In this document: piece after piece, positions 33,822-44,307 of the stretch
How positions within the stretch are numbered: the stretch's first letter is position 1
How the letters are laid out: every line of letters starts with the position of its first letter
From: an uncultured Algibacter sp.
GTDB taxonomy: Bacteria; Bacteroidota; Bacteroidia; Flavobacteriales; Flavobacteriaceae
Direction of reading: 5' to 3'
Assembly: GCF_947490405.1 (NCBI RefSeq)
Contig: NZ_CANLGU010000004.1
Span: 310,001 to 374,000 of the forward strand
DNA length: 64,000 bases
Notes under the pieces: generated by a model
Told to the model about the DNA's origin: nothing
What the model saw: only the letters and a program-made list of their open reading frames with translations
Database searches by the model: none
Position numbers and translations under genes: made by a program

Positions 33822-35774
33822 ATGAAAAAAAAGAAAATCAATTTAAAAGATTTAAAACCAAATTCAGAAGCACAACATTCTCACGATGATGGTCATAATC
33901 ACGGTAATGGAAGTGCATTCAAAACATACATTCCTGCTATCATAAGTTTTGTTATGTTAATGGTAGGTATCGCTGTAGATTATTTTGATGCGATTCCTCA
34001 ATTTCAAGGATGGATTCGAGTAGTTTGGTACACTTTAGCATATATTCCAGTTGGATTTCCTGTAATTAAAGAAGGTTGGAAAAGTCTTATAAAAGGCGAT
34101 GTTTTTACCGAGTTCTTTTTAATGTCTATTGCCACCATTGGTGCGTTTATCATTGGTGAATATCCTGAAGGTGTGGCAGTAATGCTATTTTATGCAGTAG
34201 GAGAATTATTTCAAAACGCAGCAGTTAATAGAGCAAAAGGAAATATTAAAGCCTTATTAGATGTTCGACCAAAAGAAGCCAATGTATTTCGTGATGGTGA
34301 TTATGTTAGTGTGTCGCCAGAAGCTGTAAATATTGGTGAAAAAATACAAATTCGAGTAGGTGAGAAAATACCGTTAGATGGGATTTTATTATCCGAAAAA
34401 GCATCTCTAAACACCGCAGCGTTAACAGGCGAGAGCAAACCAGATTCCATTCAGAAAGAAGCAAAGGTTTACGCAGGTAGTATCAATTTAGAAAGCGTTA
34501 TTGAAGTTGAGGTAACTAATAAGTTTGAAGATAGTTCTATTGCCAGAATATTAGAATTGGTTCAAAATGCTACTGCACGTAAATCTAAAACAGAATTATT
34601 CATTAGACAGTTTGCTCGTATCTACACGCCAATTGTAGTATTCTTGGCTATTGGTGTTATTTTTATACCTTACTTTTTTGTAGATGATTATGCTTTTAGA
34701 GATTGGTTATACAGAGCATTAATATTCTTGGTGATTTCTTGTCCTTGTGCGTTAGTGATTTCAATACCATTAGGTTATTTCGGTGGTTTAGGTGTAGCTT
34801 CAAAGAATGGTATTTTATTTAAAGGGGCTTCATTTTTAGACGCTATGACCAAGATAAATACATTGGTAATGGACAAAACAGGAACCGTTACCAAAGGTGT
34901 ATTTAAAATCAAAGAAATAAAAACTATTGGTTGGGATGAATCTGATTTTATGAAGTATTTAATGGCTATGGAAGAACAATCCACGCATCCAATAGCTAAA
35001 GCCATAATGGTATATAAAGGAACTGAAAATAGCTATGAAGCAAAAGAAGTTTCTGAAATTGCTGGTAAAGGATTAAAAGGTATAGTAAACGGTAAAACTG
35101 TTTTAGTAGGTAACCAAGCCTTAATGATTGCCAATAGTATTGATGTTCCAACTGAAACGGAATCTATTGTAGAATCGATAGTATTAGTTGCAATCGATAA
35201 TCAATTTGCAGGTTATGTAGTAATAGCAGATGAATTAAAAGAGGATGCAAAAGAAACAATTACAGATTTACATAAAGTAGGCATTAAAAATATTATGATG
35301 CTTTCTGGTGATAAAGATTCTATAACTCAACAAGTCGCTAAAAAGTTGAATATTGAAAATGCTAAAGGTGGTTTACTACCAGAAGATAAATTAAACGAAG
35401 TTGAATCTTTAAAGAAGAATCCTGAAAATAAAGTAGCTTTTATAGGTGATGGTATTAACGATGCACCTGTTTTAGCATTAAGTAACGTTGGTATTGCGAT
35501 GGGTGGTTTAGGTAGTGATGTAGCTATTGAAACAGCAGATGTCATTATTCAAACAGACCAACCATCAAAAGTAGTGAGAGCCATTAAAATTAGTCGTTCT
35601 ACACGCAAAGTAGTTTGGCAGAATATCATTTTAGCGTTTGGAGTTAAAGTTATTGTCTTGATATTAGGAGCAGGTGGTTTAGCCACAATGTGGGAAGCTG
35701 TTTTTGCAGATGTAGGAGTAGCATTATTAGCAATTTTAAATGCAGTTCGATTGCAGAAAATGAAATGGGATTAA
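33822..35774 (+). CDS. Zn/Cd/Pb-type P1B ATPase (ZntA-like)
   Basis: This metal-efflux ATPase is 650 aa. It has a His-rich N-terminus (HSHDDGHNHGN) instead of an HMA domain, eight predicted membrane segments, the transmembrane Cys307-Pro-Cys309 (SCPCALVISIP), phosphorylated Asp 351 in DKTGT, the HP motif STHPIAKA and GDGINDAPVLA. SCPCALVISIP with a conserved C-terminal helix residue set is typical of the Zn2+/Cd2+/Pb2+ subgroup. The ATG at 33822 follows the previous stop. It exports divalent metal from the cytosol to the periplasm, where the CusA-type pump can take over. Confidence 0.92.
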   Translation: MKKKKINLKDLKPNSEAQHSHDDGHNHGNGSAFKTYIPAIISFVMLMVGIAVDYFDAIPQFQGWIRVVWYTLAYIPVGFPVIKEGWKSLIKGDVFTEFFLMSIATIGAFIIGEYPEGVAVMLFYAVGELFQNAAVNRAKGNIKALLDVRPKEANVFRDGDYVSVSPEAVNIGEKIQIRVGEKIPLDGILLSEKASLNTAALTGESKPDSIQKEAKVYAGSINLESVIEVEVTNKFEDSSIARILELVQNATARKSKTELFIRQFARIYTPIVVFLAIGVIFIPYFFVDDYAFRDWLYRALIFLVISCPCALVISIPLGYFGGLGVASKNGILFKGASFLDAMTKINTLVMDKTGTVTKGVFKIKEIKTIGWDESDFMKYLMAMEEQSTHPIAKAIMVYKGTENSYEAKEVSEIAGKGLKGIVNGKTVLVGNQALMIANSIDVPTETESIVESIVLVAIDNQFAGYVVIADELKEDAKETITDLHKVGIKNIMMLSGDKDSITQQVAKKLNIENAKGGLLPEDKLNEVESLKKNPENKVAFIGDGINDAPVLALSNVGIAMGGLGSDVAIETADVIIQTDQPSKVVRAIKISRSTRKVVWQNIILAFGVKVIVLILGAGGLATMWEAVFADVGVALLAILNAVRLQKMKWD

Positions 35775-35845
35775 GCAGATTAATCAATTAAACTTCTGTT
35801 AAACAAAATCAATAGTTGTTAAAATTTCGTAACTTCGCAATCAAT

Positions 35846-36259
35846 ATGAAGCAGATTTTCCATAAAATAATGTCTTTAGCAATGACTTTTGTAGTGTTAT
35901 TCTCTACAATGTCATTTACTGTGAATATGCATTATTGTGGAGATACTTTAGTAGAATCTGCTATCTTTCAAAAAGCCAAAGGTTGCGGAATGGAAATGGA
36001 AAAGCCTTCAACCGAAGAATGTTCTATTACCAAGAAAAATTGTTGTGATGATAAACAATTAGCAATTGAAGGTCAAGACGAATTACAATTGCAAGTTGAC
36101 AAAATCACGTTTGAGCAACAAGTATTCATCGCTTCATTTGTTTATACTTACATTAACCTTTTTGAAGGTTTAGACAGTAATGTATCTACCTACGAAGAAT
36201 ACAAACCACCACTCGTCATAAGGCAACTCTACAAGATTGACGAGACATACTTAATTTGA
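35846..36259 (+). CDS. HYC_CC_PP family exported protein
   Basis: The 137-aa protein has a signal peptide (about residues 1-24) followed by MHYCGD, then CGMEME, CSITKKNCCDDK and a C-terminal PP region (YKPPLV). This is the HYC...CC...PP arrangement that names the family, found with copper or zinc resistance genes in Flavobacteriia. Conserved Cys/His/Met residues suggest periplasmic metal binding. The ATG at 35846 begins the signal peptide; an upstream TTG would add ten residues. Confidence 0.8.
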   Translation: MKQIFHKIMSLAMTFVVLFSTMSFTVNMHYCGDTLVESAIFQKAKGCGMEMEKPSTEECSITKKNCCDDKQLAIEGQDELQLQVDKITFEQQVFIASFVYTYINLFEGLDSNVSTYEEYKPPLVIRQLYKIDETYLI

Positions 36260-36360
36260 TTTTTAAACAATAGACTCTTTTATCCTATGACTGCAATGTC
36301 GTAAGGATAATTTACTGTATTCGGTGTTTTTACAACACTATTGTCTAATTGTTTAAAATC
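36258..36360 (+). ncRNA. Structured leader upstream of cusA (nested inverted repeats)
   Basis: GATTTTTAAACAATAGAC (36258-36275) is almost perfectly complementary to GTCTAATTGTTTAAAATC (36343-36360). Inside, TTATCCTA (36280-36287) faces TAAGGATAA (36302-36310). The structure ends 6 bp before the cusA ATG. It could be a cis-regulatory leader or attenuator. No known family was recognised. Confidence 0.45.
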
Positions 36361-36366
36361 AATCAT

Positions 36367-39300
36367 ATGCTAAATAAAAGCATCAAATTTTTAATAGAAA
36401 ACAAACTCGTTGCAGTTTTACTACTTGTCCTTTTTATTGGATGGGGAACTGTTAATGCACCTTTTAATTGGGATACAGGATTTTTGCCAAGTAACCCTGT
36501 AGCAGTAGATGCTATTCCCGATATAGGTGAAAATCAACAAATCGTATTTACCAAGTGGGATGGTCGTTCCCCACAAGATATAGAAGACCAAATAACCTAT
36601 CCATTAACCACATCATTATTGGGTATTCCTGGAGTGAAAACCATTCGTAGTTCCTCTATGTTTGGGTTTTCAAGCATCTATATCATTTTTGAAGAGGATA
36701 TAGAATTTTACTGGAGCAGAAGTCGTATTCTCGAAAAACTTAATTCCTTACCAAGTGGTTTATTACCCGAAGGTGTTAATCCAGCGTTAGGTCCAGATGC
36801 CACAGGATTAGGACAAATATTTTGGTACACACTTGAAGGTCGTGATGAGAACGGTAATGTAACAGGTGGTTGGGATTTACACGAATTACGTAGTATTCAA
36901 GATTACTATGTTAAATATGCCTTGTCCTCTGCAAGCGGTGTTTCTGAAGTTGCATCAATTGGTGGTTATGTTCAAGAGTACCAAGTGGATGTAAACCCAG
37001 AACTAATGCGTCAATATAACATTGGGTTACATCATATTGTTAAAGCTGTAAAAGAAAGTAATAAGGATATTGGCGCACAAACCTTGGAAATTAACCAAGC
37101 TGAATATTTAGTTCGTGGTTTGGGGTATGTAAAATCCATTGCAGATATTGAAAATGCTGTAGTTGATTCTGAAAATTTCACTTCAATAAAAATTAAAGAC
37201 ATTGGAAAAGTTTCATTAGGTCCAGCAACAAGACGAGGTTTATTGGATAAAGAAGGTGCTGAAGTTGTTGGTGCTGTTGTGGTGGCTCGTTATGGAGCAA
37301 ACCCAATGGAAGTCATTAATAACGTAAAGGAAAAAATTAATGAATTAAGTGCAGGATTACCTTCAAAAGTGTTAGCGGACGGTAGAACGTCACAAGTAAC
37401 CATAGTACCTTTTTATGACAGAACAGAATTGATACAAGAAACTTTAGGTACACTCAATGAAGCCTTAACTCTTGAAATATTGATTACCATTTTGGTTATA
37501 ATCATTATGGTGTTTAATCTTCGAGCTTCTGTCTTGATTTCAGGATTATTACCAGTTGCAGTCTTAATGGTATTTATTGCGATGAAACTCTTTGGCGTCG
37601 ATGCTAATATTGTCGCATTATCTGGTATTGCAATTGCTATCGGAACAATGGTCGATGTTGGTGTTATACTATCAGAAAATATCATTCGGCATTTAGATGA
37701 AGATGATGGAACACAATCCATTAATACAGTAGTTTACAACGCAACAGCCGAAGTTTCTGGTGCAATCGTAACCGCAGTAATGACTACAATTATAAGTTTC
37801 ATTCCTGTATTTACAATGATTGGCGCTGAAGGTAAATTGTTCAGACCATTAGCATTCACAAAAACCTTTGCATTAACAGCTTCTATAATAGTAGCGTTGT
37901 TTTTAATTCCACCGTTTGCTGCATTTTTATTCAGAAAGAAAAACATCAAAAACACTTTTAAATATGTTTTAAATGGTGTTTTAATAGCATTGGGAATCGT
38001 AGCCATAGTCTATGGATATTGGTTAGGATTAATTTTAATTGCGTTTGGGATTACAGCAGGTCTTAATCTTCAAAATAAGATAACAGACAAACAAGCGAAT
38101 CTTACCAATATCATTATTTCAGCATCAGCAATAGTGTTCCTATTAGCGGAATATTGGAGACCTTTAGGAGTTGATAAAAGTATCTTCTGGAACCTCATCT
38201 TTGTTGGTGTCATTTGCTTTGGTTTATTGGGTGTTTTCTCATTGTTTATCAGGTATTATACTCGAATTTTAAAGTGGTGTTTAGATAATAAATTACTATT
38301 TCTTTCAATTCCAACTGCAATTGTCATTGCTGGTTTTTTCATTATGAAAAACACAGGCAAAGAATTTATGCCATCGTTAAATGAAGGTTCTTTTTTATTG
38401 ATGCCTACTTCTATGCCACATTCTGGTGTAGAAGAAAATAAGCGTGTTTTACAGCAGTTAGATATGGCAGTTGCCAGTATTCCTGAAATCGAAACTGTAG
38501 TTGGAAAAGCAGGTCGTACAGAATCTGCATTAGACCCAGCACCACTATCAATGTATGAAAATGTTATTCAGTATAAGTCAGAATATATGCTGAATGAAAA
38601 CCGAGAACGTCAACGCTACAAAGTGAATAATGATGGCTTGTTTGAATTAAAAGATGGTCGATTTATCGCAAATCCAAATAATACAGAAAATGTCACCTTG
38701 AGCACAGTCGAAAGGTCTCAACTCATTCCAGACAATAATGGAGAGTTCTATCGAAATTGGAGACCTGAAATACAATCACCAGATGATATTTGGAACGAAA
38801 TTGTAAAAGTGACCAAATTACCAGGCGTAACGTCTGCACCAAAGCTACAACCTATTGAAACCCGATTGGTAATGTTGCAAACAGGAATGCGAGCACCAAT
38901 GGGTATTAAAATAAAAGGGCAAGATTTAAAGCAGATTGAAGCGTTTGGAATGCGATTAGAAGATATTTTAAAACAAGCTGAAGGTGTAAAAGATGAAGCT
39001 GTTTTTGCAGACCGTATTGTAGGTAAACCCTATTTGTTAATTGATATTGATAGAGAGAAAATTGCTCGTTATGGCGTAACCATTGAGGAAGTTCAAAATG
39101 TTTTGAAAGTGGCTGTTGGTGGTATGGTATTAACACAGACAGTAGAAGGTCGTGAGCGTTATGGTGTTAGAGTTCGTTACCCAAGAGAATTAAGAGCAAA
39201 TCCAACCGATTTAAAACAAATCTATGTGCCTGTTGAAAAAGGAAGCCCTATTCCTTTAAGTGAATTAGCGACTATAAAATATGAACAAGGTCCACAAGTA

Positions 39301-40071
39301 ATTAAAAGTGAAGACACTTTTTTAGTTGGCTATGTGTTATTTGATAAAATGGATGGTTTTGCAGAAGTCAATGTGGTAGAAAATGCACAAACCTTAATTC
39401 AAGAAAAGATAGATAGTGGCGAATTGGTAGTCCCAAAAGGTATCAACTACCAATTTACGGGAACGTATGAAAACCAATTAAGAGCAGAAAAAACCTTGTC
39501 GGTTGTTGTGCCTTTAGCGTTGGCAATCATTTTCTTAATTCTGTATTTCCAATTTCGTTCAGTAGGGACATCACTAATGGTATTCACAGGTATTGCAGTT
39601 GCTTTTGCTGGTGGTTTTGTAATGATATGGCTCTATGGTCAAGATTGGTTCTTAAACTTCAATGTCTTTGGTGAAAATCTGCGCGATTTATTTCAAATGC
39701 ACCCCATTAATTTAAGTGTAGCGGTTTGGGTTGGGTTTATTGCACTATTTGGTATCGCAACCGATGATGGAGTTGTAATGGCAACTTATTTAACACAAAC
39801 ATTTGATAGAAATACACCAGAAAATAAAAAAGAAATCAGAGCATCAGTAGTAGAAGCAGGAGAAAAACGTATTAGACCTTGTTTAATGACAACTGCTACT
39901 ACCATATTGGCATTATTACCAGTATTAACATCTACAGGAAGAGGTAGTGATATTATGATACCTATGGCAATACCAAGTTTTGGTGGAATGTTAATCGCTT
40001 TAATAACACTATTTGTAGTCCCTGTTTTATATAGTTGGAAAGCAGAAGTTAAACTTAAAAGAACAGTATAA
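36367..40071 (+). CDS. cusA: CusA/CzcA-type heavy-metal RND efflux permease (element copy)
   Basis: This complete metal pump of 1234 aa has an N-terminal helix (LVAVLLLVLFIGWG), the first periplasmic loop with GENQQIVFTKWDGRSPQDIEDQITYPLTTSL, helix clusters with ALSGIAIAIGTMVDVGVILSENI, the second periplasmic loop (MLQTGMRAPMGIKIKG, the equivalent region to the CusA metal-binding Met site) and LFGIATDDGVVMATYL. It moves metal from periplasm or cytosol to the TolC channel. Its ATG at 36367 is chosen over an in-frame TTG six codons upstream that falls within the structured leader. The stop overlaps the next ATG by 1 bp. The metal is probably Cu/Ag, given the Cu-type ATPase nearby. Confidence 0.93.
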   Translation: MLNKSIKFLIENKLVAVLLLVLFIGWGTVNAPFNWDTGFLPSNPVAVDAIPDIGENQQIVFTKWDGRSPQDIEDQITYPLTTSLLGIPGVKTIRSSSMFGFSSIYIIFEEDIEFYWSRSRILEKLNSLPSGLLPEGVNPALGPDATGLGQIFWYTLEGRDENGNVTGGWDLHELRSIQDYYVKYALSSASGVSEVASIGGYVQEYQVDVNPELMRQYNIGLHHIVKAVKESNKDIGAQTLEINQAEYLVRGLGYVKSIADIENAVVDSENFTSIKIKDIGKVSLGPATRRGLLDKEGAEVVGAVVVARYGANPMEVINNVKEKINELSAGLPSKVLADGRTSQVTIVPFYDRTELIQETLGTLNEALTLEILITILVIIIMVFNLRASVLISGLLPVAVLMVFIAMKLFGVDANIVALSGIAIAIGTMVDVGVILSENIIRHLDEDDGTQSINTVVYNATAEVSGAIVTAVMTTIISFIPVFTMIGAEGKLFRPLAFTKTFALTASIIVALFLIPPFAAFLFRKKNIKNTFKYVLNGVLIALGIVAIVYGYWLGLILIAFGITAGLNLQNKITDKQANLTNIIISASAIVFLLAEYWRPLGVDKSIFWNLIFVGVICFGLLGVFSLFIRYYTRILKWCLDNKLLFLSIPTAIVIAGFFIMKNTGKEFMPSLNEGSFLLMPTSMPHSGVEENKRVLQQLDMAVASIPEIETVVGKAGRTESALDPAPLSMYENVIQYKSEYMLNENRERQRYKVNNDGLFELKDGRFIANPNNTENVTLSTVERSQLIPDNNGEFYRNWRPEIQSPDDIWNEIVKVTKLPGVTSAPKLQPIETRLVMLQTGMRAPMGIKIKGQDLKQIEAFGMRLEDILKQAEGVKDEAVFADRIVGKPYLLIDIDREKIARYGVTIEEVQNVLKVAVGGMVLTQTVEGRERYGVRVRYPRELRANPTDLKQIYVPVEKGSPIPLSELATIKYEQGPQVIKSEDTFLVGYVLFDKMDGFAEVNVVENAQTLIQEKIDSGELVVPKGINYQFTGTYENQLRAEKTLSVVVPLALAIIFLILYFQFRSVGTSLMVFTGIAVAFAGGFVMIWLYGQDWFLNFNVFGENLRDLFQMHPINLSVAVWVGFIALFGIATDDGVVMATYLTQTFDRNTPENKKEIRASVVEAGEKRIRPCLMTTATTILALLPVLTSTGRGSDIMIPMAIPSFGGMLIALITLFVVPVLYSWKAEVKLKRTV

Positions 40072-41306
40072 TGAAACATATAAAATCACACATAAAGTCA
40101 GTCATTTTTCTTTGTTTTTTAATCTTTGTTCTCAAAGGAAATGCGCAACAATTAGATGTGCTCATTAATGAAGCATTAAATAACAACCCTGAAATTCAAA
40201 AATTTGAATTGCAATACAAAAGGGTTTCAGAAAAAGTAAATGAAGTAAATACGGTTCCTAATACAGAATTTGGAGTTGGTTATTTTGTAAGTGAACCAGA
40301 AACTCGAACAGGTGCTCAACGCTTTAAGGTGTCTGCAAAACAAATGTTACCGTGGTTTGGTAATATTTCGGCAAGAGAAAATTACGTTAGTTCGTTAGCA
40401 GATGTTAAGTATGAAGATATTGTAATTGCGAAGCGAAAACTAATGTCTTCAGTTTCACAATCTTATTATAGACTATATGCTAATAAAGCAAAACAAAAGG
40501 TATTAACAGAGAATATCAATCTGTTAGAAACATATGAAACAATGGCTTTGACTTCTGTTGAGGTTGGTAAAGCATCAGCGGTTGATGTATTGCGTTTACA
40601 AATGCGTCAAAACGAAATGCAACAACTCAAAGATGTGTTGCAACAACAATTTTTAGCAGAACAAACTAACTTCAATAATCTATTGAATAGAGGTAATGAT
40701 GTTACCGTGAATGTGGTAGATAGTTTAATGATACCTTCTGAAGACTTTGATATTACTTTTGAAAAATTAGTATTACATCCTGAATTACTAAAATTTGATA
40801 AACTCTATCAATCCATAGAGCAATCAGAATTATTGAATCAAAAAGAAAGCAGTCCAATGATTGGTTTTGGATTAGATTATATCAATGTTGCTGAAAGACC
40901 AAATATGGATTTCAGCGATAACGGAAAGGATATTGTAATGCCAATGGTTTCGGTATCTATCCCAATTTTCAATAAGAAATATAAATCCCAAACCAAACAA
41001 AATGATTTGCAACAGCAGGAAATTACTGCTCAAAAACAGGAACGTTTAAATGCATTGGAAACGCTTTTAGACAAAGCGAATAACGAACGCATTTCTGCAA
41101 GAATAAGTTATGCTACCCAAACCAAAAACCTACAGCAAGCCAAAGATGCAGAAGACATTTTAATCAAAAGCTATGAAACAGGAACGATTGATTTTAATGA
41201 TGTTTTGGATATTCAAGAGTTGCAGCTAAAGTTTCAAATGAACCAAATAGAATCTGTGAAGACCTACTATGTGCAAAGTACAATCATTAATTATTTAATT
41301 CAGTAA
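40071..41306 (+). CDS. TolC-family outer-membrane channel (CusC-like)
   Basis: This 411-aa protein has a signal peptide (about 1-25, ending GNAQ) followed by the long helical hairpins of outer-membrane efflux proteins (LINEALNNNPEIQKFELQYKRVSEKVNEV, LLDKANNERISARISYATQTKNLQQAKDAEDILIKSYETGTIDFNDVLDIQELQLKFQMN). It forms the exit duct with the flanking CusA and the later CusB. Its first base is the last base of the cusA stop, showing translational coupling. It is shorter than classical TolC (about 470 aa) but in line with Bacteroidota CusC-like proteins. Confidence 0.88.
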   Translation: MKHIKSHIKSVIFLCFLIFVLKGNAQQLDVLINEALNNNPEIQKFELQYKRVSEKVNEVNTVPNTEFGVGYFVSEPETRTGAQRFKVSAKQMLPWFGNISARENYVSSLADVKYEDIVIAKRKLMSSVSQSYYRLYANKAKQKVLTENINLLETYETMALTSVEVGKASAVDVLRLQMRQNEMQQLKDVLQQQFLAEQTNFNNLLNRGNDVTVNVVDSLMIPSEDFDITFEKLVLHPELLKFDKLYQSIEQSELLNQKESSPMIGFGLDYINVAERPNMDFSDNGKDIVMPMVSVSIPIFNKKYKSQTKQNDLQQQEITAQKQERLNALETLLDKANNERISARISYATQTKNLQQAKDAEDILIKSYETGTIDFNDVLDIQELQLKFQMNQIESVKTYYVQSTIINYLIQ

Positions 41307-41310
41307 AACA

Positions 41311-43806
41311 ATGACACACACATATCACATACACGGAATGACCTGCAACGGTTGTCGCAGTCACGTTGAGGAAACGCTCTCTAAAGTAGGAGGTGTTTCA
41401 AAAGCAACAGTCGATTTAGATAAGGCAGAAGCTAACATAGAAATGGAATCACATATTCCCATAGAAACATTTCAAGAAGCCTTAAAAAAGGATGGTGGTA
41501 CATATAGCATTCATAAACAAGGTGAACACCATCAGCATTCAGAAGCTAAAAAGGAAAAGCAACCTAAAGGTACAGGCACATTTTATTGTCCTATGCATTG
41601 CGAAGGCGATAAAATCTATAACAAACCAGGTGATTGTCCTGTTTGCGGAATGGATTTGGTGGAAGAACAAAATCTATCAGCAACTTCAAAGGAACAATGG
41701 ACGTGTCCGATGCATCCAGAAATTGTAAAAGAAGAAGCAGGTTCGTGTCCTATTTGTGGGATGGATTTAGTGCCAATGGAAGCAGATAGTTCAGCAGAAG
41801 AAAAAACGTATAAAAAGCTATTAAAGAAATTTTGGATTGCCACAGCATTTACCTTGCCCATTTTCTTAATGGCTATGAGCGAAATGCTCAATAACAATCC
41901 GTTGTACGATATAATGGAACAGAAATATTGGAACTGGATTCAGTTTGCATTATCAATTCCAGTAGTGTTTTATGCCACTTGGATGTTCTTTGAACGTGCC
42001 TATAAAAGCATTAAGACTTGGAATCTCAATATGTTTACACTTATTGGGATTGGTGCAGGTGTGGCGTGGTCGTTTAGTGTTTTTGGTATGTTCTTTCCAG
42101 ACGTATTTCCAAGTCAATTTAAAACAGAATCAGGTGCAGTTCACGTCTATTTTGAAGCAGCAACTGTGATTTTAACGTTAGTGCTTTTAGGTCAATTGTT
42201 AGAAGCTCGTGCACATAGTAAAACCAATTCGGCAGTAAAAGAACTGTTGAAATTAGCACCTAATAAAGCCATAAAAATAGTAGATGGTGAAGAAGTTGAA
42301 GTCAGTATTGACGAGATAGAACTTAATGATATTCTAAAAGTGAAACCAGGAGATAAAATTCCTGTGGATGGTGTGATAACTGAAGGCGAAACAACTATTG
42401 ATGAATCTATGATTACAGGCGAACCTATTCCTGTAAACAAATCTCAAGAAGATAAAGTAAGTAGCGGAACCATTAATGGGAATCAATCCTTTTTAATGAA
42501 AGCAGAAAAGGTAGGAAGTGACACTTTATTATCACAAATCATTCATATGGTTAATGATGCCAGTAGAAGTCGTGCACCTATTCAAAATTTAGCAGATAAA
42601 GTTTCAGGCTATTTTGTGCCAGTTGTAGTTCTTATTTCTATTATCACATTTATTGTATGGTCTATTTGGGGACCAGAACCAGTTTATGTGTATGCGTTTG
42701 TCAATGCAATTGCAGTACTAATCATTGCTTGTCCTTGTGCTTTAGGTTTAGCAACACCAATGTCTGTAATGGTTGGTGTGGGTAAAGGTGCTCAAAATGG
42801 TGTATTGATTAAAAATGCTGAAGCTCTTGAAAAAATGGATAAGGTAAATACGCTTATCGTTGACAAGACAGGAACAATTACCGAAGGAAAACCAACAGTT
42901 GAAACCGTTGGAGCTTTTAATGATGCTTTAAGCGAAAAAGAAGTGTTACAATACATCGTGTCATTAAATACAAATAGCGAACATCCTTTGGCAGAAGCGA
43001 CAGTTAAATATGGCAAAGAACACAACGCAGAAATTTTAAAGTCCGAAGATTTTAGTGCTGTTACAGGAAAAGGTGTTGAAGCTAAAATTGATGGAAAAAA
43101 TGTAGCATTAGGTAATCCTAAAATGATGGAATATGCTAAAGCGGATATTACTTCTAAAATGAAAGACGAAGCTAAATCTTACCAAGAACAGGGTAAAACA
43201 GTTTCTTATTTGTCAATAGATGAAACCGTAGTTGGATATGTAGTTATAGGCGATAAAATAAAAGAAACAAGTGCTAAAGCCATTAAAGCACTTCAAGATA
43301 AAGGGATAGATGTAATAATGCTAACAGGTGATAATCACAATACAGCACAAGCAGTAGCATCAGAACTAAATCTTGCAGATTTTAAAGCCAGTATGCTACC
43401 AGAAGACAAACTCAAAGAAGTAGAGAAACTACAAAAAAATGGAAAAGTAGTTGCTATGGCAGGTGATGGCATTAATGATGCACCAGCATTGGCAAAAAGT
43501 GATGTAGGTATTGCAATGGGTACGGGAACAGATGTAGCGATAGAAAGTGCTATGATAACACTCGTAAAAGGCGATTTACACGGTATTGTAAAAGCAAAAA
43601 ATTTAAGTAATGCTGTAATGAAGAACATTAAGCAGAACCTATTTTTTGCACTTATTTATAACACTTTAGGTGTGCCTATTGCAGCAGGAGTTTTGTTTCC
43701 ATTCTTTGGAATATTGCTCTCGCCAATGATAGCAGCTTTAGCAATGAGTTTTAGCTCTGTTTCAGTTATTGGAAATGCACTACGATTAAGAACAATTAAA
43801 GTTTAA
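41311..43806 (+). CDS. copA: Copper-type P1B ATPase with HMA and two heavy-metal-binding motifs
   Basis: This 831-aa ATPase has an N-terminal HMA domain with M10-T-C12-N-G-C15, then two Cys/Met heavy-metal-binding domains (YCPMHCEGDK...CPVCGMDL and WTCPMHPEI...CPICGMDL). The ATPase core has transmembrane Cys474-Pro-Cys476 (IACPCALGLATP), Asp 518 in DKTGT, HP motif SEHPLAEA and GDGINDAPALA. ACPCALGLATP is typical of Cu+/Ag+ exporters. It carries copper out of the cytosol for hand-over to CusAB. It lies 4 bp after the TolC gene. Confidence 0.93.
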   Translation: MTHTYHIHGMTCNGCRSHVEETLSKVGGVSKATVDLDKAEANIEMESHIPIETFQEALKKDGGTYSIHKQGEHHQHSEAKKEKQPKGTGTFYCPMHCEGDKIYNKPGDCPVCGMDLVEEQNLSATSKEQWTCPMHPEIVKEEAGSCPICGMDLVPMEADSSAEEKTYKKLLKKFWIATAFTLPIFLMAMSEMLNNNPLYDIMEQKYWNWIQFALSIPVVFYATWMFFERAYKSIKTWNLNMFTLIGIGAGVAWSFSVFGMFFPDVFPSQFKTESGAVHVYFEAATVILTLVLLGQLLEARAHSKTNSAVKELLKLAPNKAIKIVDGEEVEVSIDEIELNDILKVKPGDKIPVDGVITEGETTIDESMITGEPIPVNKSQEDKVSSGTINGNQSFLMKAEKVGSDTLLSQIIHMVNDASRSRAPIQNLADKVSGYFVPVVVLISIITFIVWSIWGPEPVYVYAFVNAIAVLIIACPCALGLATPMSVMVGVGKGAQNGVLIKNAEALEKMDKVNTLIVDKTGTITEGKPTVETVGAFNDALSEKEVLQYIVSLNTNSEHPLAEATVKYGKEHNAEILKSEDFSAVTGKGVEAKIDGKNVALGNPKMMEYAKADITSKMKDEAKSYQEQGKTVSYLSIDETVVGYVVIGDKIKETSAKAIKALQDKGIDVIMLTGDNHNTAQAVASELNLADFKASMLPEDKLKEVEKLQKNGKVVAMAGDGINDAPALAKSDVGIAMGTGTDVAIESAMITLVKGDLHGIVKAKNLSNAVMKNIKQNLFFALIYNTLGVPIAAGVLFPFFGILLSPMIAALAMSFSSVSVIGNALRLRTIKV

Positions 43807-43824
43807 CTATAAAATCAAATAATT

Positions 43825-44307
43825 ATGGAAAATTCAAAAGAACACTCAAACAAAGGAAATTACAAAACCTTCTTTATAATGTTGGCTTGCTCATTTGTAG
43901 CAATGTACATCACAATGTATCTAAACACCTATGCAATAGACCACGTGTGGTTTAGCTTAACCCGATTTTATATGACCTGTTTAGGTATTTCAGCAATGGC
44001 AGTAATAATGTGGTTTTTTATGCGAAAAATGTATAATGATAGAAAGAAAAACATAGCCATACTTGCAGGTAGTTTTATCCTGTTTGTAGGTGCATTAGGA
44101 TTAGTAAGAACACAAGCACCAATCATTGGTGACGTACTATGGATGAAAGCAATGATACCACATCATTCTATCGCTATTTTAACAAGTGAAAGAGCAGATA
44201 TTCAAGACCCAGAAGTTAAAAAATTAGCAGAAGACATTATAAAAGCACAACGTAAAGAAATAGAAGAAATGAAAGCAATGATAAAACGATTAGAGAATGA
44301 AAAATAA
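43825..44307 (+). CDS. DUF305-domain membrane protein
   Basis: This 160-aa protein has three predicted membrane helices (about 15-34, 42-63, 72-90) followed by the conserved DUF305 end: LWMKAMIPHHSIAILTSERADIQDPEVKKLAEDIIKAQRKEIEEMKAMI. The MIPHH motif with trailing Glu/Met residues probably binds metal. The family recurs in copper and silver loci. Its gene overlaps the CusB gene by 11 bp, so the products are probably made together. Confidence 0.8.
   Translation: MENSKEHSNKGNYKTFFIMLACSFVAMYITMYLNTYAIDHVWFSLTRFYMTCLGISAMAVIMWFFMRKMYNDRKKNIAILAGSFILFVGALGLVRTQAPIIGDVLWMKAMIPHHSIAILTSERADIQDPEVKKLAEDIIKAQRKEIEEMKAMIKRLENEK

Noticed and set aside
36349-36366. Upstream in-frame TTG start for cusA
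   Set aside because: It lies inside the inverted-repeat leader; the ATG at 36367 begins the usual N-terminus of the family.
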